A stretch of 64,000 nt of DNA from Leptobrachium leishanense. Taxonomy: Eukaryota > Chordata > Amphibia > Anura > Megophryidae. Both the position numbers and the translations under genes were made by a program. Shown one piece after another: positions 1-13,778 of this stretch. The notes beneath the pieces are model-generated. The model saw only the letters and a list, made by a program, of their open reading frames with translations, was not told the DNA's origin and searched no databases. The number at the start of each line of letters is the position of its first letter. The first letter of the stretch is position 1. The DNA is taken from contig RXON01001529.1 in the NCBI GenBank assembly GCA_009667805.1, positions 1 through 64,000 of the forward strand, read 5' to 3'.

Positions 1-3000
1 TTACATGAGCACAATTAATGTATAATAACTTTATTTATTAAAGTAAATGTAAAATGTATGAATGGAATGGATTGTTACATGAACACAATTAATGTATAAT
101 AACTTTATTAAAGTAAATGTAAAATGTATGAATGGAATGGATTGTTACATGAACACAATTAATGTATAATAACTTTATTTATTAAAGTAAATGTAAAATG
201 TATGAATGGAATGGATTGTTACATGAACACAATTAATGTATAATAACTTTATTAAAGTAAATGTAAAATGTATGAATGGAATGGATTGTTACATGAGCAC
301 AATTAATGTATAATAACTTTATTAAATTAAATGTAAAATGTATGAATGGAATGGATTGTTACATGAGCACAATTAATGTATAATAATTTTATTAAAATAA
401 ATGTAAAATGTATGAATGGAATGGATTGTTACATGAGCACAATTAATGTATAATAACTTTATTAAAGTAAATGTAAAATGTATGAATGGAATGGATTGTT
501 ACATGAACACAATTAATGTATAATAACTTTATTAAAGTGTAAAATGTATGAATGGAATGGATTGTTACATGAGCACAATTAATGTATAATAACTTTATTA
601 AAGTAAATGTAAAATGTATGAATGGAATGGATTGTTACATGAGCACAATTAATGTATAATAACTTTATTAAAGTAAATGTAAAATGTATGAATGGAATGG
701 ATTGTTACATGAGCACAATTAATGTATAATAACTTTATTAAAGTAAATGTAAAATGTATGAATGGAATGGATTGTTACATGAGCACAATTAATGTAAAAT
801 AACTTTATTAAAGTAAATGTAAAATGTATGAATGGAATGGATTGTTACATGAACACAATTAATGTATAATAACTTTATTAAAGTAAATGTAAAATGTATG
901 AATGGAATGGATTGTTACATGAGCACAATTAATGTATAACTTTATTAAAGTAAATGTAAAATGTATGAATGGAATGGATTGTTACATGAGCACAATTAAT
1001 GTATAACTTTATTAAAGTAAATGTAAAATGTATGAATGGAATGGATTGTTATATGAACACAATGTATAATAACTTTATTAAAGTAAATGTAAAATGTATG
1101 AATGGAATGGATTGTTACATGAGCACAATTAATGTATAATAACTTTATTAAAGTAAATGTAAAATGTATAAATGGAATGGATTGTTACATGAACACAATT
1201 AATGTATAACTTTATTAAAGTAAATGTAAAATGTATGAATGGAATGGATTGTTACATGAGCACAATTAATGTATAATAACTTTATTAAAGTAAATGTAAA
1301 ATGTATGAATGGAATGGATTGTTACATGAACACAATTAATGTATAACTTTATTAAAGTAAATGTAAAATGTATGAATGGAATGGATTGTTACATGAGCAC
1401 AATTAATGTATAATAACTTTATTAAAGTAAATGTAAAATGTATGAATGGAATGGATTGTTACATGAGCACAATTAATGTATAATAACTTTATTAAAGTAA
1501 ATGTAAAATGTATGAATGGAATGGATTGTTACATGAGCACAATTAATGTATAATAACTTTATTAAAGTAAATGTAAAATGTATAAATGGAATGGATTGTT
1601 ACATGAGCACAATTAATGTATAATAACTTTATTAAAGTAAATGTAAAATGTATGAATGGAATGGATTGTTACATGAGCACAATTAATGTATAACTTTATT
1701 AAAGTAAATGTAAAATGTATGAATGGAATGGATTGTTACATGAACACAATTAATGTATAATAACTTTATTAAAGTAAATGTAAAATGTATGAATGGAATG
1801 GATTGTTACATGAGCACAATTAATGTATAATAACTTTATTAAAGTAAATGTAAAATGTATGAATGGAATGGATTGTTACATGAACACAATTAATGTATAA
1901 CTTTATTAAAGTAAATGTAAAATGTATGAATGGAATGGATTGTTACATGAGCACAATTAATGTAAAATAACTTTATTAAAGTAAATGTAAAATGTATGAA
2001 TGGAATGGATTGTTACATGAGCACAATTAATGTATAATAACTTTATTAAAGTAAATGTAAAATGTATTAATGGAATGGATTGTTACATGAGCACAATTAA
2101 TGTATAATAATTTATTAAAGTAAATGTAAAATGTATGAATGGAATGGATTGTTACATAACACAATTAATGTATAATAACTTTATTAAAGTAAATGTAAAA
2201 TGTATGAATGGAATGGATTGTTACATGAGCACAAATAATGTATAATAACTTTATTAAAGTAAATGTAAAATGTATGAATGGAATGGATTGTTACATGAGC
2301 ACAATTAATGTATAATAAAATTAAGTAAATGTAAAATGTATGAATGGAATGGATTGTTACATGAGCACAATTAATGTATAATAACTTTATTAAAGTAAAT
2401 GTAAAATGTATGAATGGAATGGATTGTTACATGAGCACAATTAATGTAAAATAACTTTATTAAAGTAAATGTAAAATGTATGAATGGAATGGATTGTTAC
2501 ATGAACACAATTAATGTATAATAACTTTATAAAGTAAATGTAAAATGTATGAATGGAATGGATTGTTACATGAACACAATTAATGTATAATAACTTTATT
2601 AAAGTAAATGTAAAATGTATGAATGGAATGGATTGTTACATGAGCACAATTAATGTATAACTTTATTAAAGTAAATGTAAAAAGTATGAATGGAATGGAT
2701 TGTTACATGAGCACAATTAATGTATAACTTTATTAAAGTAAATGTAAAATGTATGAATGGAATGGATTGTTACATGAGCACAATTAATGTATAATAACTT
2801 TATTAAAGTAAATGTAAAATGTATGAATGGAATGGATTGTTACATGAGCACAATTAATGTAAAATAACTTTATTAAAGTAAATGTAAAATGTATGAATGG
2901 AATGGATTGTTACATGAACACAATTAATGTATAATAACTTTATTAAAGTAAATGTAAAATGTATGAATGGAATGGATTGTTACATGAGCACAATTAATGT

Positions 3001-4343
3001 ATAACTTTATTAAAGTAAATGTAAAAAGTATGAATGGAATGGATTGTTACATGAGCACAATTAATGTATAACTTTATTAAAGTAAATGTAAAATGTATGA
3101 ATGGAATGGATTGTTATATGAACACAATTAATGTATAATAACTTTATTAAAGTAAATGTAAAATGTATGAATGGAATGGATTGTTACATGAGCACAATTA
3201 ATGTATAACTTTATTAAAGTAAATGTAAAATGTATGAATGGAATGGATTGTTACATGAACACAATTAATGTATAATAACTTTATTAAAGTAAATGTAAAA
3301 TGTATGAATGGAATGGATTGTTACATGAGCACAATTAATGTATAACTTTATTAAAGTAAATGTAAAAAGTATGAATGGAATGGATTGTTACATGAGCACA
3401 ATTAATGTATAACTTTATTAAAGTAAATGTAAAAAGTATGAATGGAATGGATTGTTACATGAGCACAATTAATGTATAATAATTTTATTAAAGTAAATGT
3501 AAAATGTATGAATGGAATGGATTGTTACATGAGCACAATTAATGTATAATAACTTTATTAAAGTAAATGTAAAATGTATGAATGGAATGGATTGTTACAT
3601 GAACACAATTAATGTATAATAACTTTATTAAAGTAAATGTAAAATGTATGAATGGAATGGATTGTTACATGAGCACAATTAATGTAATAACTTTATTAAA
3701 GTAAATGTAAAATGTATGAATGGAATGGATTGTTACATGAACACAATTAATGTATAATAACTTTATTAAAGTAAATGTAAAATGTATGAATGGAATGGAT
3801 TGTTACATGAGCACAATTAATTAAACTTTATTAAAGTAAATGTAAAAAGTATGAATGGAATGGATTGTTACATGAGCACATTAATGTATAACTTTATTAA
3901 AGTAAATGTAAAATGTATGAATGGAATGGATTGTTACATGAACACAATTAATGTATAATAACTTATTAAAGTAAATGTAAAATGTATGAATGGAATGGAT
4001 TGTTACATGAGCACAATTAATGTATAACTTTATTAAAGTAAATGTAAAAAGTATGAATGGAATGGATTGTTACATGAGCACAATTAATGTATAACTTTAT
4101 TAAAGTAAATGTAAAATGTATGAATGGAATGGATTGTTACATGAACACAATTAATGTATAATAATTTTATTAAAGTAAATGTAAAATGTATGAATGGAAT
4201 GGATTGTTACATGAACACAATTAATGTATAATAACTTTATTAAAGTAAATGTAAAATGTATGAATGGAATGGATTGTTACATGAGCACAAATAATGTATA
4301 ATAACTTTATTAAAGTAAATGTAAAATGTATGAATGGAATGGA
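1..4343 (+). repeat. Satellite A, about 70-bp tandem array, forward block
   Basis: Head-to-tail copies of an AT-rich unit of about 70 bp. It reads ttacatgagcacaattaatg, then tataataactttattaaag, then taaatgtaaaatgtatgaat, ending ggaatggattg. Common variants have a g/a switch in gagcac/gaacac, and a shorter form lacks a few bases around tataataac. The array is already running at base 1, so it extends left of the window. There is no ORF of note and no gene. About 60 copies are in this block. Confidence 0.97.
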
Positions 4344-7300
4344 AAGTTATTATACATTAATTGTGATCATGTAACAATCCATTCCATTCATACATTTTAC
4401 ATTTACTTTAATAAAGTTATTATACATTAATTGTGCTCATGTAACAATCCATTCCATTCATACATTTTACATTTACTTTAATAAAGTTATTATACATTAA
4501 TTGCGTTCATTTAAAAATCCATTCCATTCATACATTTTACATTTACTTTAATAAAGTTATTATACATTAATTGTGTCATGTAACAATCCATTCATTCATA
4601 CATTTTACATTTACTTTAATAAAGTTATTATACATTAATTGCGTTCATTTTAAAATCCATTCCATTCATACATTTTATATTTACTTTAATAAAGTTATTA
4701 TACATTAATTGTGCTCATGTAACAATCCATTCCATTCATACATTTTACATTTACTTTAATAAAGTTATCTACATTAATTGTGCTCATGTAACAATCCATT
4801 CCATTCATACATTTTACATTTACTTTAATAAAGTTATTATACATTAATTGTGCTCATGTAACAATCCATTCCATTCATACATTTTACATTTACTTTAATA
4901 AAGTTATTATACATTAATTGTGTTCATGTAACAATCCATTCCATTCATACATTTTACATTTTATTTAATAAAGTTATTATACATTAATTGTGCTCATGTA
5001 ACAATCCATTCCATTCATACATTTTACATTTACTTTAATAAAGTTATTATACATTAATTGTGTTCATGTAACAATCCATTCCATTCATATATTTTACATT
5101 TACTTTAATAAAGTTATTATATACATTAATTGTGTTCATGTAACAATCCATCCATTCATACATTTTACATTTACTTTAATAAAGTTATTACATTAATTGT
5201 GCTCATGTAACAATCCATTCCATTCATACATTTTACATTTACTTTAATAAAGTTATTATACATTAATTGTGTTCATGTAACAATCCATTCCATTCATACA
5301 TTTTACATTTACTTTAATAAAGTTATTATTACATTATTGTGCTCATGTAACAATCCATTCCATTCATACATTTTACATTTATTTTAATAAAATTATTATA
5401 CATTAATTGTGCTCATGTAACAATCCATTCCATTCATACATTTTACATTTATTTTAATAAAATTATTATACATTAATTGTGTTCATGTAACAATCCATTC
5501 CATTCATACATTTTACATTTACTTTAATAAAGTTATTATACATTAATTGTGTTCATGTAACAATCCATTCCATTCATACATTTTACATTTACTTTAATAA
5601 AGTTATTATACATTAATTGTGCTCATGTAACAATCCATTCCATTCATACATTTTACATTTACTTTAATAAAGTTATACATTAATTGTGCTCATGTAACAA
5701 TCCATTCCATTCATACATTTTACATTAACTTTAATAAAGTTATACATTAATTGTGCTCATGTAACAATCCATTCCATTTATACATTTTACATTTACTTTA
5801 ATATAGTTATTATACATTAATTGAGTTCATGTAACAATCCATTCCATTCATACATTTTACATTTATTTTAATAAAATTATTATACATTAATTGTGCTCAT
5901 GTAACAATCCATTCCATTTATACATTTTACATTTACTTTAATAAAGTTATTATACATTAATTGTGCTCATGTAACAATCCATTCCATTCATACATTTTAC
6001 ATTTACTTTAATAAAGTTATTTTACATTAATTGTGCTCATGTAACAATCCATTCCATTCATACATTTTACATGTACTTTAATAAAGTTATTATACATTAA
6101 TTGTGCTCATGTAACAATCCATTCCATTCATACATTTTACATTTACTTTAATAAAGTTATTATACATTAATTGTGTTCATGTAACAATCCATTCCATTCA
6201 TACATTTTACATTTACTTTAATAAAGTTATTATACATTAATTGTGTTCATGTAACAATCCATTCCATTCATACATTTTACATTTACTTTAATAAAGTTAT
6301 TATACATTAATTGTGCTCATGTAACAATCCATTCCATTCATACATTTTACATTTACTTTAATAAAGTTATTATACATTAATTGTGTGTTCATGTAACAAT
6401 CCATTCCATTCATACATTTTACATTTACTTTAATAAAGTTATTATACATTAATTGTGCTCATGTAACAATCCATTCCATTCATACATTTTACATTTACTT
6501 TAATAAAGTTATTATACATTAATTGTGTTCATGTAACAATCCATTCCATTCATACATTTTACATTTACTTTAATAAAGTTATTATACATTAATTGTGTTC
6601 ATGTAACAATCCATTCCATTCATACATTTTACATTTACTTTAATAAAGTTATTATACATTAATTGTGTTCATGTAACAATCCATTCCATTCATACATTTT
6701 ACATTTAATTTAATAAAGTTATTATACATTAATTGTGTTCATGTAACAATCCGTTCCATTCATACATTTTACATTTACTTTAATAAAGTTATTATACATT
6801 AATTGTGCTCATGTAACAATCCATTCCATTCATACATTTTACATTTACTTTAATAAAGTTATTATACATTAATTGTGTTCATGTAACAATCCATTCCATT
6901 CATACATTTTACATTTAATTTAATAAAGTTATTATACATTAATTGTGCTCATGTAACAATCCATTCCATTCATACATTTTAAATTTACTTTAATAAAGTT
7001 ATTATACATTAATTGTGTTCATGTAACAATCCCTTCCATTCATACATTTTACATTTACTTTAATAAAGTTATTATATATTAATTGTGTTCATGTAACAAT
7101 CCGTTCCATTCATACATTTTACATTTACTTTAATAAAGTTATTATACATTAATTGTGCTCATGTAACAATCCATTCCATTCATACATTTTACATTCACTT
7201 TAATAAAGTTATTATACATTAATTGTGTTCATGTAACAATCCATTCCATTCATACATTTTACATTTACTTTTAAAAGTTATTATACATTAATTGTGCTCA

Positions 7301-9433
7301 TGTAACAATCCATTCCATTCATACATTTTACATTTACTTTAATAAAGTTATTATACATTAATTGTGATCATGTAACAATCCATTCCATTCATACATTTTA
7401 CATTTACTTTAATAAAGTTATTATACATTAATTGTGATCATGTAACAATCCATTCCATTCATACATTTTACATTTACTTTAATAAAGTTATTATACATTA
7501 ATTGTGCTCATGTAACAATCCATTCCATTCATACATTTTACATTTACTTTAATAAAGTTATTATACATTAATTGCGTTCATTTAAAAATCCATTCCATTC
7601 ATACATTTTACATTTACTTTAATAAAGTTATTCTACATTAATTGTGCTCATGTAACAATCCATTCCATTCATACATTTTACATTTACTTTAATAAAGTTA
7701 TTCTACATTAATTGTGCTCATGTAACAATCCATTCCATTCATACATTTTACATTTACTTTAATAAAGTTATTATACATTAATTGTGTTCATGTAACAATC
7801 CATTCCATTCATACATTTTACATTTACTTTAATAAAGTTATTATACATTAATTGTGCTCATGTAACAATCCATTCCATTCATACATTTTACATTTACTTT
7901 AATAAAGTTATTATACATTAATTGTGTTCATGTAACAATCCATTCCATTCATATATTTTACATTTACTTTAATAAAGTTATTATACATTAATTGTGTTCA
8001 TGTAACAATCCATTCCATTCATACATTTTACATTTAATTTAATAAAGTTATTATACATTAATTGTGTTCATGTAACAATCCGTTCCATTCATACATTTTA
8101 CATTTACTTTAATAAAGTTATTATACATTAATTGTGCTCATGTAACAATCCATTCCATTCATACATTTTACATTTACTTTAATAAAGTTATTATACATTA
8201 ATTGTGTTCATGTAACAATCCATTCCATTCATACATTTTACATTTACTTTAATAAAGTTATTATACATTAATTGTGTTCATGTAACAATCCATTCCATTC
8301 ATACATTTTACATTTACTTTAATAAAGTTATTATACATTAATTGTGTTCATGTAACAATCCATTCCATTCATACATTTTACATTTAATTTAATAAAGTTA
8401 TTATACATTAATTGTGTTCATGTAACAATCCATTCCATTCATACATTTTACATTTAATTTAATAAAGTTATTATACATTGATTGTGCTCATGTAACAATC
8501 CATTCCATTCATACATTTTACATTTACTTTAATAAAGTTATTATACATTAATTGTGTTCATGTAACAATCCATTCCATTCATACATTTTACATTTAATTT
8601 AATAAAGTTATTATACATTAATTGTGTTCATGTAACAATCCGTTCCATTCATACATTTTACATTTAATTTAATAAAGTTATTATACATTAATTGTGCTCA
8701 TGTAACAATCCATTCCATTCATACATTTTAAATTTACTTTAATAAAGTTATTATACATTAATTGTGTTCATGTAACATTCCTTTCCATTCATACATTTTA
8801 CATTTACTTTAATAAAGTTATTATACATTAATTGTGTTCATGTAACAATCCGTTCCATTCATACATTTTACATTTACTTTAATAAAGTTATTATACATTA
8901 ATTGTGTTCATGTAACAATCCATTCCATTCATACATTTTACATTTACTTTAATAAAGTTATTATACATTAATTGTGATCATGTAACAATCCATTCCATTC
9001 ATACATTTTACATTTACTTTAATAAAGTTATTATACATTAATTGTGCTCATGTAACAATCCATTCCATTCATACATTTTACATTTACTTTAATAAAGTTA
9101 TTATACATTAATTGCGTTCATTTAAAAATCCATTCCATTCATACATTTTACATTTACTTTAATAAAGTTATTATACATTAATTGTGCTCATGTAACAATC
9201 CATTCCATTCATACATTTTACATTTAATTTAATAAAGTTATTATACATTAATTGTGCTCATGTAACAATCCATTCCATTCATACATTTTACATTTACTTT
9301 AATAAAGTTATTATACATTAATTGTGTTCATGTAACAATCCGTTCCATTCATACATTTTACATTTAATTTAATAAAGTTATTATACATTAATTGTGCTCA
9401 TGTAACAATCCATTCCATTCATACATTTTAAAT
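4344..9433 (-). repeat. Satellite A, inverted block
   Basis: The same unit as the flanking blocks, read in reverse complement (for example acattaattgtgctcatgta). The switch is abrupt: forward sequence ends in gaatggaatgga and the next bases, aagttattatacattaat, are reverse-strand unit. The block has about 73 copies. It holds its own variants, such as attgcgttcatttaaaaatc near 4500, 4641, 7571 and 9113, and ccgttcc or cccttcc units, repeated in similar order at about 6.9-7.6 and 8.7-9.1 kb. This suggests internal segmental duplication. Confidence 0.96.
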
Positions 9434-10735
9434 TGGATTGAATGGATTGTTACATGAGCACAATTAATGTATAATAACTTTATTAAAGTAAATGTAAAAT
9501 GTATAAATGGAATGGATTGTTACATGAACACAATTAATGTATAATAACTTTATTAAAGTTAATGTAAAATGTATGAATGGAATGGATTGTTACATGAACA
9601 TAATTAATGTATAATAACTTTATTAAAGTAAATGTAAAATGTATGAATGGAATGGATTGTTACATGAGCACAATTAATGTATAATAACTTTATTAAAGTA
9701 AATGTAAAATGTATGAATGGAATGAATTGTTACATGAACACAATTAATGTATAATAACTTTATTAAAGTAAATGTAAAATGTATAAATGGAATGGATTGT
9801 TACATGAACACAATTAATGTATAATAACTTTATTAAAGTAAATGTAAAATGTATGAATGGAATGGATTGTTACATGAACACAATTAATGTATAATAACTT
9901 TATTAAAGTAAATGTAAAATGTATGAATGGAATGGATTGTTACATGAGCACAATTAATGTATAATAACTTTATTAAAGTAAATGTAAAATGTATGAATGA
10001 AATGGATTGTTACATGAGCACAATTAATGTATAATAACTTTATTAAAGTAAATGTAAAATGTATGAATGGAATGGATTGTTACATGAGCACAATTAATGT
10101 AAAATAACTTTATTAAAGTAAATATAAAATGTATGAATGGAATGGATTGTTACATGAACACAATTAATGTATAACTTTATTAAAGTAAATGTAAAATGTA
10201 TGAATGGAATGGATTGTTACATGAGCACAATTAATGTATAACTTTATTAAAGTAAATGTAAAATGTATGAATGGAATGGATTGTTACATGAGCACAATTA
10301 ATGTATAATAACTTTATTAAAGTAAATGTAAAATGTATGAATGGAATGGATTGTTACATGAGCACAATTAATGTATAATAACTTTATTAAAGTAAATGTA
10401 AAATGTATGAATGGAACGGATTGTTACATGAACACAATTAATGTATAATAACTTTATTAAAGTAAATGTAAAATGTATGAATGGAATGGATTGTTACATG
10501 AACACAATTAATGTATAATAACTTTATTAAAGTAAATGTAAAATGTATGAATGGAATGGATTGTTACATGAACACAATTAATGTATAATAACTTTATTAA
10601 AGTAAATGTAAAATGTATGAATGGAATGGATTGTTACATGAGCACAATTAATGTATAATAACTTTATTAAAGTAAATGTAAAATGTATGAATGGAATGGA
10701 TTGTTACATGAGCACAATTAATGTAGAATAACTTT
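9434..10735 (+). repeat. Satellite A, second forward block
   Basis: Forward orientation resumes after a short aberrant join (attttaaattggattgaatg). About 18-19 units follow, ending in a copy with aatgtagaataacttt that runs straight into LINE coding sequence at about 10734. Confidence 0.96.
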
Positions 10736-10967
10736 CAGTAAGGCTTTTGATACTGTTCCGCATAGAAGGCTTATCAATAAATTGCAATCTTTGAGCTTGG
10801 ATTCCAATATTGTTGAATGGATTAGGCAGTGGCTGAGTGACAGGCGACAGAGGGTTGTGGTAAATGGAGTTTATTCGGCGCAAGGTCTTGTTACCAATGG
10901 GGTACCTCAGGGGTCAGTACTTGGAGCCATTCTATTTAATATTTTTATTAGTGACAAGGTGGAAAGT
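10734..10967 (+). pseudogene. LINE reverse transcriptase fragment, 5' part (Jockey/CR1-type non-LTR retrotransposon)
   Basis: Translation from the satellite junction gives FSKAFDTVPHRRLINKLQ, then SDRRQRVVVNGVYS and [18 protein letters not shown]. These are the RT finger/palm blocks typical of Jockey-superfamily non-LTR retrotransposons; the PQGSVLG block is diagnostic. The 5' end (ORF1, endonuclease and RT N-terminus) is missing, cut at the satellite boundary. The reading is broken at about 10967, where a minisatellite and hairpin cluster begin; the RT resumes near 12027. This is a dead copy. Clade (CR1, L2, Rex1 or relative) cannot be fixed by eye. Confidence 0.85.
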
Positions 10968-10974
10968 CTGCCCA

Positions 10975-11594
10975 GAGGGCAGTCTATTGTGGATATACTG
11001 CCCTCAGCTCATGGATACTGCCCTCAGCTGGTGGATACTGCCCTCAGCTCGTGGATACTGCCCTCAGCTCGTGGAGATTGCCCCCAGCACGTGGATACTG
11101 CCCCCAGCACGTGGATACTGCCCCCCAGCTCATGGATACTGCCCCCAGCACGTGGATACTGCCCTCAGCTGGTGGATACTTCCCTCAGCTCGTGGATACT
11201 GCCCTCAGCTCGTGGATACTGCCCTCAGCTCGTGGAGATTGCCCCCAGCACGTGGATACTGCCCCCAGCACGTGGATACTGCCCCCCAGCTCATGGATAC
11301 TGCCCTCAGCTCGTGGATACTGCCCTCAGCTGGTGGATACTTCCCTCAGCTCGTGGATACTGCCCTCAGCTCGTGGAGATTGCCCCCAGCACGTGGATAC
11401 TGCCCCCAGCACGTGGATACTGCCCCCCAGCTCATGGATACTGCCCCCAGCACGTGGATACTTCCCCCAGCTCGTGGATACTGCCACCAGCTCGTGGATA
11501 CTGCCCCCAGCTTGTGGATACTGACCTCAGCTCGTGGATACTGCCCTCAGCTCGTGGATACTGCCCTCAGCACGTGGATACTGCCCCCCAGCTC
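10975..11594 (+). repeat. 20-bp GC-rich minisatellite
   Basis: About 31 tandem copies of a 20-bp unit close to ctgccctcagctcgtggata, with ccctcagc/cccccagc and ctcg/cacg/ctca variants. Because 20 is not a multiple of 3, the frame cycles over 60 bp. This yields long but meaningless repeated peptides in all three frames, which I do not call as genes. It lies inside the interrupted LINE RT. Confidence 0.93.
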
Positions 11595-11612
11595 AGACCC
11601 CAGACCAGACAT

Positions 11613-12012
11613 GGGGCGGCTGTTCGAATGCTCTATCGGCATTTGGACAGCCGCCCCAAGAGCTCCGCATACTTACCTTCCCAAGCGGCGAAGTGAAAGT
11701 TTCCCCGCTTCCGGTCATTGAAGGACCCAAGCCGCGGTCACGTGGGACTCCCACGTGACCGCGGCCTGGGTCCTTCAAAGAGTGGAAGCGAGAGAACTTT
11801 CCCTTTGCCGCTCGGGGGTTGGATGCGTGCGGCAGCCGGGTAGAGGCTGCGAGCGCAGCCTCTACCCGGCTGCTGTGTGCATCTTGTAGCCGCCGCGGCG
11901 AGCGCACAGCCGGCTCGTGCCGCGGCGGTTGCATGCGCGCGCAACCAACCGCCGCTGGTTGCGCGCACATGAGCAGAGTAAGGCTCGGCAACAGACACGC
12001 CAAGCCTTACTC
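11613..12012. repeat. Hairpin chain C: six consecutive inverted repeats
   Basis: Successive stem-loops with little sequence between them. (1) 11613-11657, stem GGGGCGGCTGT. (2) 11718-11778, a stem of about 29 bp around cacgtggga/tcccacgtg, extended less perfectly to about 11686-11812. (3) 11821-11883, a stem of about 30 bp including GCAGCCGGGTAGAGGCTGCG. (4) 11890-11928, stem CCGCCGCGGC with an inner GAGC/GCTC pair. (5) 11934-11967, stem TGCGCGCAACCA. (6) 11976-12012, stem GAGTAAGGCT. It sits with the minisatellite inside the LINE. No terminal inverted repeat or transposase is visible. Confidence 0.85.
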
Positions 12013-12026
12013 AATTATAGTATAGG

Positions 12027-12870
12027 ATATTGCAGAAGGTATCAATGGAAAAGTATGTCTTTATGCTGATGACACAAAGATTTTCAAAAGGGTTGACGTT
12101 CCTGGAGGGATCAGCCAAATGACAAATGATTTAGGTAAACTAAAAAAATGGTCGGAGCTGTGGCAATTGAGTTTTAATGTGGATAAGTGCAAGATAATGC
12201 ACCTGGGACGTAAAAACCCAAGGGCTGAATATAGAATATTTGATACAGTCCTAACCTCAACATCTGAGGAAAGGGATTTGGGGTTATTATTTCAGAGGAT
12301 CTAAGGGTAAGTAGTCAATGTAATAGAGCAGCAGGAAATGCTAGCAGAATGCTTGGTTGTGTAGGGAGAGGTATTAGCAGTAGGAAAAGGGAAGTGCTCA
12401 TGCCACTGTACAGAGCACTGGTGAGACCTTACTTGGAGTACTGTGTGCAGTACTGGAGACCGTATCTCCAGAAGGATATAGACATCTTAGAGAGAGTTCA
12501 GAGAAGGGCTACTAAAATGGTGTACGGCTTAAAGGAGAAAAGTTACCAGGAAAGGCTTAATGATCTTAACATGTACAGCTTGGAAAAAAGACCAGACAGA
12601 GGAGATATGATAGAAACATTTAAATACGTAAAGGGAATCCACAAGGTAGAGGAAGGGAGTATATTTAAAAGGAAACAAAATAGCAAAACAAGAGGACATA
12701 GTCTTAAATTAGAGGGGCAAAGGTTTAAAAGTAACATCAGGAAGCATTATTTTATTGAGCGGGTGGTGGATACATGGAACAGCCTTCCAGTTGAAGTGGT
12801 AGAGGCCAAAACAGTAATTGAATTTAAGCAAGCATGGGATAGGCATAAGGCTATCCTAAACAAAAGATAA
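12027..12870 (+). pseudogene. LINE reverse transcriptase fragment, 3' part
   Basis: Resumes the interrupted RT: EGINGKVCLYADDTKIFKRV carries the YADD catalytic motif. KWSELWQLSFNVDKCKIMHL follows, then the C-terminal region from 12349 to 12870 (RTMLGCVGRG-type block, RALVRPYLEYCVQYWRPY, then VVDTWNSLPVEVVEAKTV). A frameshift lies near 12287-12300, where DLGLLFQRI ends at a stop. The missing junction residues match the left piece, so this is one LINE copy split by an insertion of about 1.06 kb. Confidence 0.88.
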
Positions 12871-12960
12871 ATCCAGGTAAAGTATCCATGTAATTGGGCA
12901 GACTAGATGGGCCGAAAGGTTCTTATCTGCCGACATTTTTCTATGTTTCTATGTTTCTAT
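12871..12960 (+). repeat. LINE 3' end with (TTCTATG)n-type tail
   Basis: After the stop comes actagatgggccgaaaggtt and then a short 7-bp tail repeat (ctatgtttctatgtttctat). This is the expected 3' end of the same non-LTR element. The Penelope-like locus starts right after it. Confidence 0.75.
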
Positions 12961-13420
12961 GGTGGTGTTGCGCTAAAAAACATATAAATGTCTTATAAAA
13001 TGTCTGTATTACAACAATATTTGTACACAACAAGGAGGAAGGAAAAAAACATATATTCCTCTATTGTCTTTGTTAAAAAGGAGCCCGTTCAATTAGCTTC
13101 CAATCCTTGCTGAGGAAAAAGGAAGAAAATTTTTCATATTTCTCCAATCCTTTTTAGACGAAGACCACTTCTTTAGCAATTCGTCTCCAAGAGTATATAT
13201 CTCAAAAAAAGAGAAAAATTCAATAGTGTTATACCCTTTATTAGATTTATATATCCTGCTGACAATATACATATACGTACAGAATAAGGTGGTTTGCTTT
13301 AAAATTGGTCTCACCCACTGCCAGATAAAAAACCGCATCCCATATAGCCTTAGACAACCATCCGGAGCTCCCGGGCTGCTACCGAGATGGTCACTCAAAA
13401 GGGGTGGATCCGCGGTAGTA

Positions 13421-13483
13421 AAGTGACGTAGTGCTGACGCGTTTCGTCCCGCCCTTGGGACTTCATCAGAGCATACGTCACTG
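13421..13483 (-). ncRNA. Hammerhead ribozyme motif in PLE-A pseudo-LTR
   Basis: Minus strand, 5' to 3': stem I strand AGTGACGTATGCT; core CTGATGA; stem II GTCCC...GGGAC closing aagggc; GAAA; short palindromic stem III CGCG; TC (predicted cleavage after C); then stem I return AGCACTACGTCACT, which pairs with the first strand apart from one internal bulge. The core matches the hammerhead consensus except for one extra A between CTGATGA and stem II. Penelope-like elements are known to carry hammerhead ribozymes in their pseudo-LTRs. The very short palindromic stem III suggests activity as a dimer. Activity is untested. Confidence 0.75.
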
Positions 13484-13778
13484 TATCATCGTCCTATCTT
13501 TATAGTGTCCCAATTTGGCACACCTCTTTACATTTTGTTAAGATCTCCTTAAACCGCTCCATATGGAAGGTCTTAAATTACTTCAACATGATTATAAAAA
13601 AGCACACAATACCACCTCAACCACAGGGATGTATCTCAATAAACATTACAACATAATGCTGCTATTACAATAACAATTAACATTATAAAAGCTTGTAACA
13701 CATGAAAAGATATTAAAATCACAATTGCCTATTAAGAGAATGGTCTAAAAACAGAGCCATAGGAACCTATATTAAAAT

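Noticed and set aside
1..10735. CRISPR-like regular repeats
   Set aside because: The units are contiguous, without unique spacers, in a eukaryotic context with spliced genes. They are satellite DNA.
10782..11721. Overlapping 304- and 285-codon plus-strand ORFs
   Set aside because: Their bulk is the 20-bp minisatellite read in rotating frames. Only the first part (10734-10967) is real LINE coding sequence.
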